Shown: positions 54,450 to 63,743, counted from the stretch's first letter. The stretch: DNA of 64,000 bases from Pseudogracilibacillus sp037072025 (GCF_037072025.1 NZ_JAXHDD010000004.1:62001-126000), one strand, 5' to 3'. A program made the numbers and translations. The notes: a model not told the origin generated them from the sequence alone.

Positions 54450-54534
54450 AGCGAATATAGCAACGAGCATACGAAAAGCAAGCATTCGTGCGAAATCGAA
54501 GTGTCATTTTTACCGGACTTTTTGAACATCCTCT
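54450..54534 (-). repeat. Dispersed GTTCAAAAAG repeat, partial copy D (inverted)
   Basis: On the minus strand AGAGGATGTTCAAAAAGTCC, then GGTAAAAATGACACTTCG and TTTCGCACGAATGCTTGC, matching the left half of copy B in the opposite orientation. Confidence 0.75.
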
Positions 54535-55208
54535 ATTAATAAATTTCCCCTATTATTGACGGAATGGTTTGTTCAGGTTGTATATATGAATTTCATAAAT
54601 ATATCCATGTTATAATGTAATCACTCTACCTCTATTTTTTATCTCAGTCAAAATTGCCTTTAAAAAATGACGATAAGAATGAATTTATTAAAAAAGAACT
54701 TAATCTAGATAAATTTAGAATGGACTCTTTACGAAATAAAAAAACAGGTATCCATGATTTAATAAATAAATTGGTGGAATTTATAAAAAGTATTCGTTCT
54801 ACGGACCATGAATTAAAGTTGTTTTGAATGATAATGGTGTAAACTTTCACTTTATTTCAGATTGTGATTTTCAAATTATTTCAGATGCGTAAACTTCATA
54901 AAATGCGTTGCACGGCTTGATATGGAGAAGTAAGTATACTAGCCTGTTCGGCAAGCCAAGTCTTTAGACTGCTGTCTTCTTGGCTAGGAATGCATGCCCA
55001 CGGAGGCTCCATGTCAAGCCACACCGGTATAAATAAACATTTAATATGGGTTATATTCATTAAAACTTTGTGAAAAAACTGGCTTAATTTGAGCAGAAAG
55101 TATCTTTACAGGAATGGAGATAAATATAATCGAAAAGCTGTTCATTGCTACATTTGAACACAAGTACAAGATGTCTGTTAAAAGAGCTAATCAATTAAAG
55201 GTGTGAAA
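54535..55208. other. Region without a supported gene
   Basis: Contains short frames only. A GC-rich patch near 54900-55025 has a minus-strand frame (WLAEQASILTSPYQAVQRIL) of coding appearance that lacks a start and is unidentified. Confidence 0.3.
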
Positions 55209-55251
55209 AAAGTCATCCCTTTGGAAGGGTAAAATCCAAAGGGATGACTTT
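55209..55251. terminator. Strong bidirectional terminator
   Basis: AAAGTCATCCCTTTGGA (55209-55225) and TCCAAAGGGATGACTTT (55235-55251) pair perfectly over 17 bp with a 9-nt loop. TTTTTT follows on the minus strand and TTTACTTTTT on the plus. On the minus strand it is the first clear stop for transcription after the type III operon. Confidence 0.88.
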
Positions 55252-55334
55252 ACTTTTTACAAGTTACAATGTAGCATGAATTAATTCTCGTCCAGTCCAA
55301 TACTGAGCTCAATCCAGCACGATTGTTACGGTTA

Positions 55335-55586
55335 CTAACAAAATACACGTAGAGGATTCGTCCTAATTTCATTTAATTGTTTTTCTTTCTTGTTTCTGTA
55401 AAATATATAAAAAAGACTGTTCCTAAACAGGATCAGGATACCAGTGATAAGCCAGTTAAATTGATTAGTTACTGTATTTAGCAACGAAGAAGTGGTAACT
55501 GCCGTGTTTTCAGTTGCTTGTGCCAACCCTTCTTTCTTGACACTTAATGAAGAGATGGGAGCACTTGTTGTACCTTGTGAAAGCAA
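55335..55586 (-). CDS. Small protein with a C-terminal membrane span
   Basis: 83 residues. After a polar, Ser/Thr-rich part (SLSVKKEGLAQATENTAVTT) comes one hydrophobic span, FNWLITGILILFRNSLFYIF, and a Lys-rich tail. No family recognised; it could be the tail of a cell-wall or membrane protein cut short. It lies 52 nt after the RAMP gene 55638-57437 in the same direction, so co-transcription is possible. Confidence 0.35.
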   Translation of the reverse strand: MLSQGTTSAPISSLSVKKEGLAQATENTAVTTSSLLNTVTNQFNWLITGILILFRNSLFYIFYRNKKEKQLNEIRTNPLRVFC

Positions 55587-55637
55587 TAGCTAAACACCAA
55601 TATTTGCGAGATTAACTGGTTATTACGCTTCAGCCAT

Positions 55638-57437
55638 TTAAAGTTTTTTAACTTTTAACCATTTTCTTGCATTATCCGAAACTTCTTCAGCAATGGTTGG
55701 TAAAACCCGCTCGATTTTCCTTTTTTTGTCGCTGTTTTTGTTAAACCATTGATGCGAGGCGACATCGTTTTTGTCAGGTTTTTCATTAGACCTCTGATTA
55801 GTCTCTACTTTGGGATAGGAGACCACATTTCCCCCCATAAAAGTACTATAGTTGAGAATAGCTAGTAGAGCAGAATCATTTGGAATTGGCCAAGATGTAT
55901 ACGCTTCTCTCTTTTTCTCCTCTTTAGCATAGGTACCGCTGGTATAATCAATTTCACGAACTATAATTTCTTTAATGTTAATTTTAATACTGCCAAATCC
56001 TAAAGGTTTCGCTCTACCAATTTTATGTGCATGTTGCACAGATTGATTAATATCTAATACATTGCATAGCTGATCAAGCTCGTGTTCCGTAATCCGTTCA
56101 AAATAAACTGTAAAAGTAAACCTGCCACCTTTATCAATTGGCTGTATAATTGTCTCCATCTCCTCTTTACTTTTGGTCTTTAAAGGATATATTTGAGGTT
56201 CATGATGCCAGTAAAATTTTCTTCCACGCACCTTTAAATCACTAGCTTTTAATGGAATACGATTTCCCTTTACTTTTTTATAATCATAAGTCCAGTATAG
56301 GTCATTTCCTAATTTTTCAGTATAAAACTCAACCGTGCCTGGCTTCGGTTCACCTAAAGGGGGTAAAGTCATCTTGTCTAAAAATGATACACCTTCTTCA
56401 GCAATTCCATCACTAAAACGAAGGCGTGAAGCCTGTATTCCCTTCTCATTCACAAAACCAAATAAATGACAAGCTGGACATAGCTTATTTTTACATGTGC
56501 AAGGAGTATAATCACCTTGTTCTTTTAAAATATCCTGCAACTCATTTTGGAAAACTTCTTGTGAAAAAACAGCAGGCGATAAGTGACTAATCTTTCCTTT
56601 TTTATCCTGCGAATAATAAACAGGAAGTTTATTTTTAACCGTTGCTTTTTCTAATAATTCCTTGTTAATAGCATATGGTTTCTTAGTATTTTTCTTATTA
56701 ATTTTGTTACCTCTTTCACGATTTTCATGATATAAAGCTATAACATCTCTTAATCGTTTTATTTCCAGCTTGGGTATCTCTACTAAATATTCTTTTTTTC
56801 GATTATTTTCAAACTTAACAAATACAGATTCATGATGCTTTTTCTTACCAAATGGTTCTGCTAAGTATACTATCCCTTTTTGATACCCTTCTTTATATGT
56901 AAGGGAATAGTTCTCTACAACGTATGGCCTATTTTTATCTTTGTTATATTTTTGTTGAGACTTTTTTATATAAATGGTTTGCCCAGTTTGAATATCGCTT
57001 CGTTTAATATATTTACCATGTTTGCCAACTTTATCGTATTGAAACGAAGTATTTAGCATTACCCTTTCACAGCTTTCTAGTTTCCAGCCTCTATCTGTTT
57101 TATACAACAATCCTGGTCGCTTCGGATCCATAGAGCGTCTGTGAAAAGCTTTCTTATTGATTTGTGATAAACAACCATTGTACGCTGCCTCAAAGACACT
57201 GCGAATCATTCCTCGTATTTCAGAGCCTGGAATAACTGGACGCTCATCATTTGGATAATGAAAAAACATTTCGTCATCTACCCCATCAGGAATAAAGGTA
57301 GGCGTCAAGGTTTCTAATGTACAGGTAATTTTACCTGTTAAGCACCCAACTTCACGGTTCTGTTTGTCACATTGTGCTGCCAGAGGCACAAAATTATATG
57401 GATTTACAAACCGTTCATTATTTTGATTCGTTGTCAT
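55638..57437 (-). CDS. CRISPR-associated RAMP protein, TIGR03986-like (Cas7 group)
   Basis: 599 residues. A RAMP strand and loop begin CLTGKITCTLETLTPTFIPD (about 32-51), then RPVIPGSEIRGMIRSVFEAA with the PGSxxRG helix start. A large insert carries CTCKNKLCPACHLFG (about 318-332), a Cys-rich segment common to RAMP subunits. Near the end, KIGRAKPLGFGSIKINIKEI is the Gly-rich loop. It should be a Cas7-like backbone subunit binding crRNA in the effector. GAAGGAGG lies 9 nt before ATG 57437, which is 20 nt inside csx19. It is the last cas gene of the operon. Confidence 0.82.
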   Translation of the reverse strand: MTTNQNNERFVNPYNFVPLAAQCDKQNREVGCLTGKITCTLETLTPTFIPDGVDDEMFFHYPNDERPVIPGSEIRGMIRSVFEAAYNGCLSQINKKAFHRRSMDPKRPGLLYKTDRGWKLESCERVMLNTSFQYDKVGKHGKYIKRSDIQTGQTIYIKKSQQKYNKDKNRPYVVENYSLTYKEGYQKGIVYLAEPFGKKKHHESVFVKFENNRKKEYLVEIPKLEIKRLRDVIALYHENRERGNKINKKNTKKPYAINKELLEKATVKNKLPVYYSQDKKGKISHLSPAVFSQEVFQNELQDILKEQGDYTPCTCKNKLCPACHLFGFVNEKGIQASRLRFSDGIAEEGVSFLDKMTLPPLGEPKPGTVEFYTEKLGNDLYWTYDYKKVKGNRIPLKASDLKVRGRKFYWHHEPQIYPLKTKSKEEMETIIQPIDKGGRFTFTVYFERITEHELDQLCNVLDINQSVQHAHKIGRAKPLGFGSIKINIKEIIVREIDYTSGTYAKEEKKREAYTSWPIPNDSALLAILNYSTFMGGNVVSYPKVETNQRSNEKPDKNDVASHQWFNKNSDKKRKIERVLPTIAEEVSDNARKWLKVKKL

Positions 57438-57984
57438 TTTTTGCAGCCTCCTTCCAATTCACGTAGTTTACTAAACGTTCATCGACAATTTCATAAGCGA
57501 ACGGTTGTTTCGTCGCTAAATCCCAATCCTGAAATTCAACATACTTGCGAAAAACAAGCCCGATTTCTTGCCCTTTTTTAAAGTTACCAGGAACAGCGAT
57601 ACTCGCTCCTCTTTTTTCTCGCAAACAGGACCAGCCAGCTTGTGTATCCGTAACTGTTCCCCAGAGTTTATGTGTTTCATCTATATAAATAATGTTCTTA
57701 CCTGTTTTAATTTCATCTTTACGAGTACGCCAAACAAATCTATCTTTCATTCGAGTAATCTTTGTTTCCTCAGATTGATTAAAAATACGCACTTCTTGAA
57801 TCAACTGTACATCTGGTTCAGCATCGATCAGCTTTATTTCATGATCTTGAACCTTTCCTAAGTAAACAGCATAATCCGTTACTAGATACAAATAGCTATG
57901 TTTAAAGTTTTTTATAAACCCCATTAGTTCTTCTTTATATAGAAAGCCTGAATATAGCAATGATCTCGTTTCTCCAGATTTCAT
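57418..57984 (-). CDS. csx19: CRISPR-associated protein Csx19 (TIGR03984-like)
   Basis: 188 residues. LYSGFLYKEELMGFIKNFKH starts a fold of unknown type, with KLWGT in the middle and AGWSCLREKRGASIAVPG in the second half, as in TIGR03984/Csx19 proteins of subtype III-D loci. Its role in the effector is not established. ATG 57984 sits 2 nt after the stop of the double Cas7 gene, with GGGGGGAAATAGG upstream; an earlier in-frame TTG lies within that stop region. It overlaps the next gene by 20 nt. Confidence 0.75.
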   Translation of the reverse strand: MKSGETRSLLYSGFLYKEELMGFIKNFKHSYLYLVTDYAVYLGKVQDHEIKLIDAEPDVQLIQEVRIFNQSEETKITRMKDRFVWRTRKDEIKTGKNIIYIDETHKLWGTVTDTQAGWSCLREKRGASIAVPGNFKKGQEIGLVFRKYVEFQDWDLATKQPFAYEIVDERLVNYVNWKEAAKNDNESK

Positions 57985-57986
57985 TC

Positions 57987-59291
57987 CTATTTCCCCCCAC
58001 AAATGTAATCAATAGCCGCCTTCGCAAATTCTGGCTTGTCAATAGTTTGAATAGGCTTTTCTATTAATTCAAAAATCCCTCGCCCTACTGACGTCTCTCC
58101 CCCTATTGCTAACAAACCCCCAGCTAAATCTTGAATGAGCCAATTCAATATGCCTTTAATTGCATCATCCGAAATGACAGATGATTTACGAACACCTTGT
58201 TTGCGCCAACGAATGATTAAACTGGTTTGCCCTTTGCATACAGACTCACCTGTAAATAACGTACCGTCAATGGTTGCACCTGAGAAGCGATCAATGGCAT
58301 TACGTGTTCTTGTTAACGGAGCTGAATCCGTCACGACCGACTCTTCAAACTGTAGAATGGAAGGTGTGGCATGATTATCCCCATGCTTACAACCGAATAA
58401 TTCCTCCACAATATCATGTTCCTGCTTCTTGCCCGTTACTTGTATAATGATATCTTCCAAGCGCTGGCGAAATGCCCCTGCCCATGTCGATCCTGGAATA
58501 ACAGGTTGATTGTTAGCTCGTAGAAAAGTATAGTCTAAATCATCCATTGTTTTGTAATCACGAATTAAAAGCGTATATTTAATGGTTAAAGGCACTTCGA
58601 TCTTTTCCAAAATCGTGTATTTAGATAGAGTATGCGTAATATCTTGTGCTCTTTCAAACTTATCCCTTGACCAGTCTAACCATTTTTGGACCTCCTTTGG
58701 ACTCGTATATAAAAACTCTTTTTCCCGTACTTCAGTTATGGCCAGCTTCCCGTAACCACGATTTGTTCTCCCACCCAAGGTTAATTCCCCATTGGACATT
58801 GCACTTATAAGAGCATGCACCATTTGCTTATCCTTATCCGCCTTTGAACTGTTTCGTTCGATATATTCCAAATACATTGTGAAAGGGGTTCCCGTTTCAA
58901 TAACTTCCACATCGAATTTCCCAGTTTTGTATGCAATTTTATCACTTAGTTTTACATGATCACGGGTCTTAATAACTCTTTGGCAATCCAATTGAAGATC
59001 GGATATAAAAATACGACTTTGCCTAAAATCACTCTCATCGGTATTTTTCGCTCCAAACAGAGAATGGATGGACTCTTCGCCAATGGCTTGCTGATCCGCT
59101 GTGCTGATTGATTCTAACCAATCCCGAAATGCTCCTGCAATGGCGGTTCCAGCGATAAAGGGGGTTCCATAAAAATCGCGTAACACATCCATATCTGTAT
59201 GAATATTTTCACCTGAACCTGCTAACAATGGTGTGGCAAGCTCTCCTTTCAAACGGATATACGTACGCCGAACTATTTTATTTTTAACCAT
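57987..59291 (-). CDS. Type III Cas7 protein with two RAMP domains (Csm3-like fusion)
   Basis: 434 residues. RAMP 1 (about 1-215): YIRLKGELATPLLAGSGENI, then TDMDVLRDFYGTPFIAGTAI with Asp at the position of the Csm3 target-RNA-cutting site, and the Gly-rich loop GGRTNRGYGKL. RAMP 2 (about 235-415): YTLLIRDYKTMDDLDYTFLR, then PVIPGSTWAGAFRQ and GGETSVGRGIF. Both are expected to bind crRNA and cut target RNA at 6-nt steps. Start ATG 59291 overlaps the csx10 stop by 8 nt. Confidence 0.85.
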   Translation of the reverse strand: MVKNKIVRRTYIRLKGELATPLLAGSGENIHTDMDVLRDFYGTPFIAGTAIAGAFRDWLESISTADQQAIGEESIHSLFGAKNTDESDFRQSRIFISDLQLDCQRVIKTRDHVKLSDKIAYKTGKFDVEVIETGTPFTMYLEYIERNSSKADKDKQMVHALISAMSNGELTLGGRTNRGYGKLAITEVREKEFLYTSPKEVQKWLDWSRDKFERAQDITHTLSKYTILEKIEVPLTIKYTLLIRDYKTMDDLDYTFLRANNQPVIPGSTWAGAFRQRLEDIIIQVTGKKQEHDIVEELFGCKHGDNHATPSILQFEESVVTDSAPLTRTRNAIDRFSGATIDGTLFTGESVCKGQTSLIIRWRKQGVRKSSVISDDAIKGILNWLIQDLAGGLLAIGGETSVGRGIFELIEKPIQTIDKPEFAKAAIDYICGGK

Positions 59292-61368
59292 TTTTCCTCA
59301 CCTCCAACTTAATTGCATGAAAAAAGTATTGAATAAAGGTCTGAGAATTTTCCTTCAATTTTTTATCCCCAAATTTTATAAGTTTATCAGGAAACTCCTT
59401 TGGTAATGTAAAATTTCCGTTTTGTAAACAATATTGCTCCAATTTATAAATTTGCGAGTTGCTATATTGTTCGAATAGCATCACCTGACTTTTTGCAAGC
59501 TCAAGTGCTTCTCTCTTTTCTTTCAACGTTGTTTTTGTAACTTCTATTTCTTTATGAATAGACTCAAGGATACTAGTCAACTGATCATCCAATTGAGAAA
59601 CTTGCTTAGATGTATGCAAATTCATTTTAACCGTTTCACAATGCAAAATTCCTGGCAATTTCTCATTGCTTAATACGAGAACTTCACCGCAACCTTGGCT
59701 GTTTTCTTCTCCCCATTGTTTTCTTTCTAGCAACGACCAGTCTACTTCCTTATTTGTAGATACAACGAGTACTGTTCCAGCATCCAATGCTGGTCGCTCT
59801 TGTTTCGGTAAACGCCATTTTGCATGATAACCTGTTAAAATGGTTTGCTTCAGATATAGCTTGTCCACTTGTAAATCAGCGCCAACTTCCCTTTCGAATT
59901 GCTTTATTAATAAAGATGGATCTGCTATATAACGACCGTGTTCGTTTTGCAGAGTGAGCGGCGTTGCTAAATAAATAACGGCCTGTCGATCTCCTGTTTG
60001 CGCCTGCTCCATGTTAAATTTGGGCAATTGATCGATCATTTCCACTTTTGCAGCCCCATATTCTGCCGTCCGTGAACGCCCCAGATGAATGGTGTGATTC
60101 ACTTCTTTCAACAAGGAAACGAGCATGTCAATATCTTGTTGTTCTCCTTTGAGCTCACCTACAAAGCTTTGTCCGGCACTTAAAGATGTATAGTAATAAA
60201 ATTGACCCTCATCACCTTGCACAATAGCATTTGGGGTGTCATTTAAGGCCCGGCCATATTGACGATCAGCAGGTCTGGAATGGTGCATACGAAATTGTTG
60301 CTCTGGTTCGTGTAACCGTAGCTTATCTTCTTCTATATGTACGAATGCGCCGATTTTCCGTAACACAGCCTCTTCTGTTTTTTGATTTTCGAACATCGCT
60401 TTATCGGTATTTTTGATCCATTGAATATGGGCAGGACAAGGCATATATCGATGGTGATTCACTTCTGGATAGGCGTAGCCAAAAGACACACCCCCTCGTA
60501 AAAACAGGCGTGCAAACTCTGGATGCTTATGAGCATCTTGTCCCAGTTGATGTTTTTTAATATAAAGACTTGCAAAAACGCCTAATAGAGCGCTGCCTGG
60601 CACAAACTGAGTACAGCTATAATAAAGGCCCTTATTTCCTGCTAATAAAGCTGGCTGTTGCAAGGTAATTCGAAACGCTCGTTTGCCTGAATTTGTAATG
60701 GCCTGTACAGAAGCTGGTGCTGACTTTAGTTTACACTCAATTTCTCCCAAACCTCTTGTACGTCCGTAGCCAATACGGCGTAAACCTTTTACACATTGTT
60801 CTAATAACAGTTTATGATCAGCATTCTCTAAGTCGATGATGCTTTTAAAAACAAGCCCTTTATTAATGACTTGAATTGTACGCAAAGTACCCGTTTGTGC
60901 TTGTCCGTCTTCTGTTGCTGTTTTCGTGTAGAGCATTGTAAATAATGCTAATAAATCTGTTTCTCGATAGGATTTCAACTGTTCTAGGAAAGACTCATAA
61001 TTAGAAATACAACATTTATTTTTTAGGGAAAACTCGTCATGATGAGAACATTGTTTATTGTCTATATCTTCTTTCCTAGCAAAATATTTTTCCGGTATCG
61101 CACAAAGCTTGGCATCATAGATCTTAAAACCGGATGCAAATTGTTGACCTGCCTGGCCAAACAATTGATTTACCGCTTTCTCGTTCGTACCCCCCCAATC
61201 GACTAATTCCTTGGCGACACCGCGCAATGCACCTTTAATACGTTTGGCCGGAATGATAGGTATGCCATTTTCATGTGTAATTTCATGATCGACGAGACCT
61301 GCTACACTGTCACCACTCCCAGGGCTTACATCACTTTTTAAATGGATGTACAGTTCAAATCTAATCAT
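59284..61368 (-). CDS. csx10: CRISPR-associated RAMP protein Csx10
   Basis: 694 residues. The N-terminus FELYIHLKSDVSPGSGDSVA, then LVDHEITHENGIPIIPAKRI then KGALRGVAKEL is the Csx10 pattern (Cas5-like 5'-handle binding). A second RAMP-like part begins near 225 (RAFRITLQQPALLAGNKGLY). The last 100 residues are predicted helix with coiled-coil character (DDQLTSILESIHKEIEVTKT), and may stand in for a small subunit. ATG 61368 overlaps the Cas10 stop (ATGA); AAGGAG lies 8 nt before. A GTG three codons earlier is less likely. Confidence 0.82.
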   Translation of the reverse strand: MIRFELYIHLKSDVSPGSGDSVAGLVDHEITHENGIPIIPAKRIKGALRGVAKELVDWGGTNEKAVNQLFGQAGQQFASGFKIYDAKLCAIPEKYFARKEDIDNKQCSHHDEFSLKNKCCISNYESFLEQLKSYRETDLLALFTMLYTKTATEDGQAQTGTLRTIQVINKGLVFKSIIDLENADHKLLLEQCVKGLRRIGYGRTRGLGEIECKLKSAPASVQAITNSGKRAFRITLQQPALLAGNKGLYYSCTQFVPGSALLGVFASLYIKKHQLGQDAHKHPEFARLFLRGGVSFGYAYPEVNHHRYMPCPAHIQWIKNTDKAMFENQKTEEAVLRKIGAFVHIEEDKLRLHEPEQQFRMHHSRPADRQYGRALNDTPNAIVQGDEGQFYYYTSLSAGQSFVGELKGEQQDIDMLVSLLKEVNHTIHLGRSRTAEYGAAKVEMIDQLPKFNMEQAQTGDRQAVIYLATPLTLQNEHGRYIADPSLLIKQFEREVGADLQVDKLYLKQTILTGYHAKWRLPKQERPALDAGTVLVVSTNKEVDWSLLERKQWGEENSQGCGEVLVLSNEKLPGILHCETVKMNLHTSKQVSQLDDQLTSILESIHKEIEVTKTTLKEKREALELAKSQVMLFEQYSNSQIYKLEQYCLQNGNFTLPKEFPDKLIKFGDKKLKENSQTFIQYFFHAIKLEVRKNG

Positions 61369-63743
61369 AAAGTCCACTCCTTATCTTTGCCAAAGTCGAT
61401 TAACTGTAGCGCATCAAAAAGCATCCGTTCATCAGCATCAATGTTCTGATAACCTCGTGATTCCGCTTCATCTTTTACAAGCCGCACCGCAGTTCCTGCA
61501 TCTTCTCTCGATCTATCCGCTTTTGCGATTTCATCGGCTTGTAAGTAGGCCTTATATAAAGCAATTAAACGGGAACGTGGCCAACGATTTTCTGCATGAT
61601 TCAAGTCTTCGATCAAATTCCACAATGCTTTCAGTTCTTTAACATCGTATATTTTGTCTGTAAGATAGGGCTGACTTGCTCGCTTCTCTTCCATTTGCTT
61701 CACGTAACTTCCCCGCACCAAATAGAAATCAAAATAGGAGGAAGTCGTGCTTTTGTAGTTGCTATAGTAAGATTTCTTAGCATTTTGGCAGCATTGCTCT
61801 GCTATGTCGTAAGCAAGTTCAAACGGAAAGTGACTATGCACAAAAGCTACCCCTGCGCAAGCACGAATCTGACCCTCTTCCTTTTCCAATTGCTTTAAAA
61901 AAGCGAGTGTAAAAGGAATGGCTAAATCTCCTTGACAGATAAACGTAACATCATCGCCATCTAAAATAAGCGGGCGCATAGGAAATTTTTTGGACTGTTT
62001 ATTAAAATGATTCACGGTTTCTTCAAATGTCTTTCTAAATACACCTGTAATTCGTAACGATAATTCGCGATGTTTTTTAAATACCTCTTCCATATCCAAA
62101 TTTTTCCCTGCACCTTTTAATTCTCGTTTAAGCCAATCTCCCATACCATTGCCGTCTATATGTACAACACCAATATAGCTGTCCTCACCTTTGTTTTTCT
62201 TTAAATCTTCTGTCTCTGTGACAAAAGTATTGTTAAAATCTTTCAAATAACTTTTACCCTCTGTTGCTTTTCGTTTAAGCCATTGCTCAGTCGATAGAGG
62301 AGATTTGTCAATCTCATGTGTAATCGGATCGCCCTTAAATGGCTCTTGGGCAAATATCGGCAAGGTTTGATTGAGTTTGGTACGTATCTGCTCGGCTTTC
62401 GTTTTTGCAAGCTTAGGCATGAGTTCTTCGAAGTATAATTGTGCGTAATGTTTATTCGTTTCCAAAGTAAACGGAATAGCCTCTGTCGCCAGTGTTAAAG
62501 ATGCACTTTCTTGCAGCACTTTAAGTGCGAATGCGCGGTTCGCTTGGGTGTACAGCTCCCAATCCCTATAAATAACTAGAGCATTTCCACCGCCAATATA
62601 AATAATTTCTGCTTGCAGGTTTTTGTCAGCAAAAATTCGAACGTCATTTGCCGTATTATTATTACTTTTCCATTCTGTCTCTACCTTGTATTTCTCAGCG
62701 CACTTTTTCAACACTTCAACAAAATACTCTTCAACCATTTTGCCCACAATATAAGAGCCACCCATATTCTCTTTCATGCGATTGGAAGCAAAGATATAGT
62801 CTTGAATACCTGTAATATCATAAATAGCGAGTAAATAATGATGATTAGACTTTTTCATTATATTAACCTCATCCTTTTTTTCTTGAATTTCCAAAGCTTC
62901 GTTAAACATCTGTGCATAGGATTCATGCGGAAAAAAGATCGGATTATTGATCACCATTAACAATTGATTTAATTGCATATTAAAAGTGAGCAATGGGTTT
63001 TTATTTGTCTTTTTATCCATAATTATGAGCCCTTTTAAAGTTCGTTCACTCGTAGATTTAGGCTGATAACTGCTTAATTCGTTGTAGCTTGCATTGTAGA
63101 GTTCTAAATGGTAATGATTAAGCTCTCGATACCAATTCGCCATATCCCTTTCATCAGTAACCAGAACTTGCAATTTGTTTTCTTTATCAGGATGTAAAAT
63201 AAAATCAAAGCTTCTTGTGAAATCTGCCTTTTTATTTGTACTTAGGTTAGCTAGTGTACATAGAATAAGAATGGGACGTGTCGCCGTTTGTGTTTGCTCT
63301 TTATAATGAACCTTTGTATCTGACAATTCATGCTTAGTCCGTGTATAGGAGTTCAATACTGGCATCAGTTTATCAATTGTGCTCGCCCAAGCTGTCACAT
63401 TGTCTGTGTCTACATTGTGACTTTTACTTTGTATAGCTACTGCAACTGCTTCAATCGGAATAAACTTCATATTGCCATAATTAAAAACATACGGTGTATA
63501 TTGCTCATCATATATAGCAATATCGATTTCAGCAGAGACTTGACCAAAGGAATCGATTAAAAAGACACTTTGCGCCAGTTGAAATTTTTTCGGTACGATA
63601 CTTGCAAACACATCCAACCAAATGAGTTCACGGCTTGTTCCAGAGGTCACGTGATGATTAGGTGTCTCGATTTGTAATTGATTGGAGATCGCCTCTGCTA
63701 TAGTTTGATAATGTTCTTGAATCATCGTAAGTGTTTCACTCAC
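61365..63743 (-). CDS. cas10: Cas10 with an N-terminal DUF6602-like domain
   Basis: 792 residues. Residues 1-290 match DUF6602: TSRELIWLDVFASIVPKKFQ, then GQVSAEIDIAIYDE (Glu72/Asp74, Asp79) and IPIEAVAVAIQSKS (Glu98, Gln105, Lys107), a PD-(D/E)xK-like order. From 296 a Cas10 body begins: YDITGIQDYIF, palm 1 IYIGGGNALVIY, palm 2 VHIDGNGMGDW and LDGDDVTFI (595-598 DGDD). The N-terminal HD domain of many Cas10 proteins is absent. It starts at GTG 63743, after GGGGAGGAG. A small Csx19/RAMP operon follows. The cyclase may make cyclic oligoadenylate if DGDD is tolerated. Confidence 0.85.
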   Translation of the reverse strand: MSETLTMIQEHYQTIAEAISNQLQIETPNHHVTSGTSRELIWLDVFASIVPKKFQLAQSVFLIDSFGQVSAEIDIAIYDEQYTPYVFNYGNMKFIPIEAVAVAIQSKSHNVDTDNVTAWASTIDKLMPVLNSYTRTKHELSDTKVHYKEQTQTATRPILILCTLANLSTNKKADFTRSFDFILHPDKENKLQVLVTDERDMANWYRELNHYHLELYNASYNELSSYQPKSTSERTLKGLIIMDKKTNKNPLLTFNMQLNQLLMVINNPIFFPHESYAQMFNEALEIQEKKDEVNIMKKSNHHYLLAIYDITGIQDYIFASNRMKENMGGSYIVGKMVEEYFVEVLKKCAEKYKVETEWKSNNNTANDVRIFADKNLQAEIIYIGGGNALVIYRDWELYTQANRAFALKVLQESASLTLATEAIPFTLETNKHYAQLYFEELMPKLAKTKAEQIRTKLNQTLPIFAQEPFKGDPITHEIDKSPLSTEQWLKRKATEGKSYLKDFNNTFVTETEDLKKNKGEDSYIGVVHIDGNGMGDWLKRELKGAGKNLDMEEVFKKHRELSLRITGVFRKTFEETVNHFNKQSKKFPMRPLILDGDDVTFICQGDLAIPFTLAFLKQLEKEEGQIRACAGVAFVHSHFPFELAYDIAEQCCQNAKKSYYSNYKSTTSSYFDFYLVRGSYVKQMEEKRASQPYLTDKIYDVKELKALWNLIEDLNHAENRWPRSRLIALYKAYLQADEIAKADRSREDAGTAVRLVKDEAESRGYQNIDADERMLFDALQLIDFGKDKEWTL
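62856..62876 (-). promoter_or_regulatory. Internal ribosome site and start inside cas10
   Basis: AAGGATGAGGTTAATATA directly precedes an in-frame ATG (62858-62856), residue 296. Its product would begin MKKSNHHYLLAIYDITG, the usual start of a stand-alone Cas10, giving a 497-residue protein without the DUF6602 part. Confidence 0.5.

Noticed and set aside
54654..54827. Plus-strand TTG frame of 57 codons, charged and helical
   Set aside because: No ribosome site or family match. It could be a remnant but cannot be supported.
54896..55050. Minus-strand frame ending SILTSPYQAVQRIL
   Set aside because: Coding-like composition but no start codon and no recognised family, so it was only mentioned in the gap entry.
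53040..55637. CRISPR array next to the type III genes
   Set aside because: I looked for short repeats at regular spacing and found none. Only the dispersed repeat and a terminator are there.
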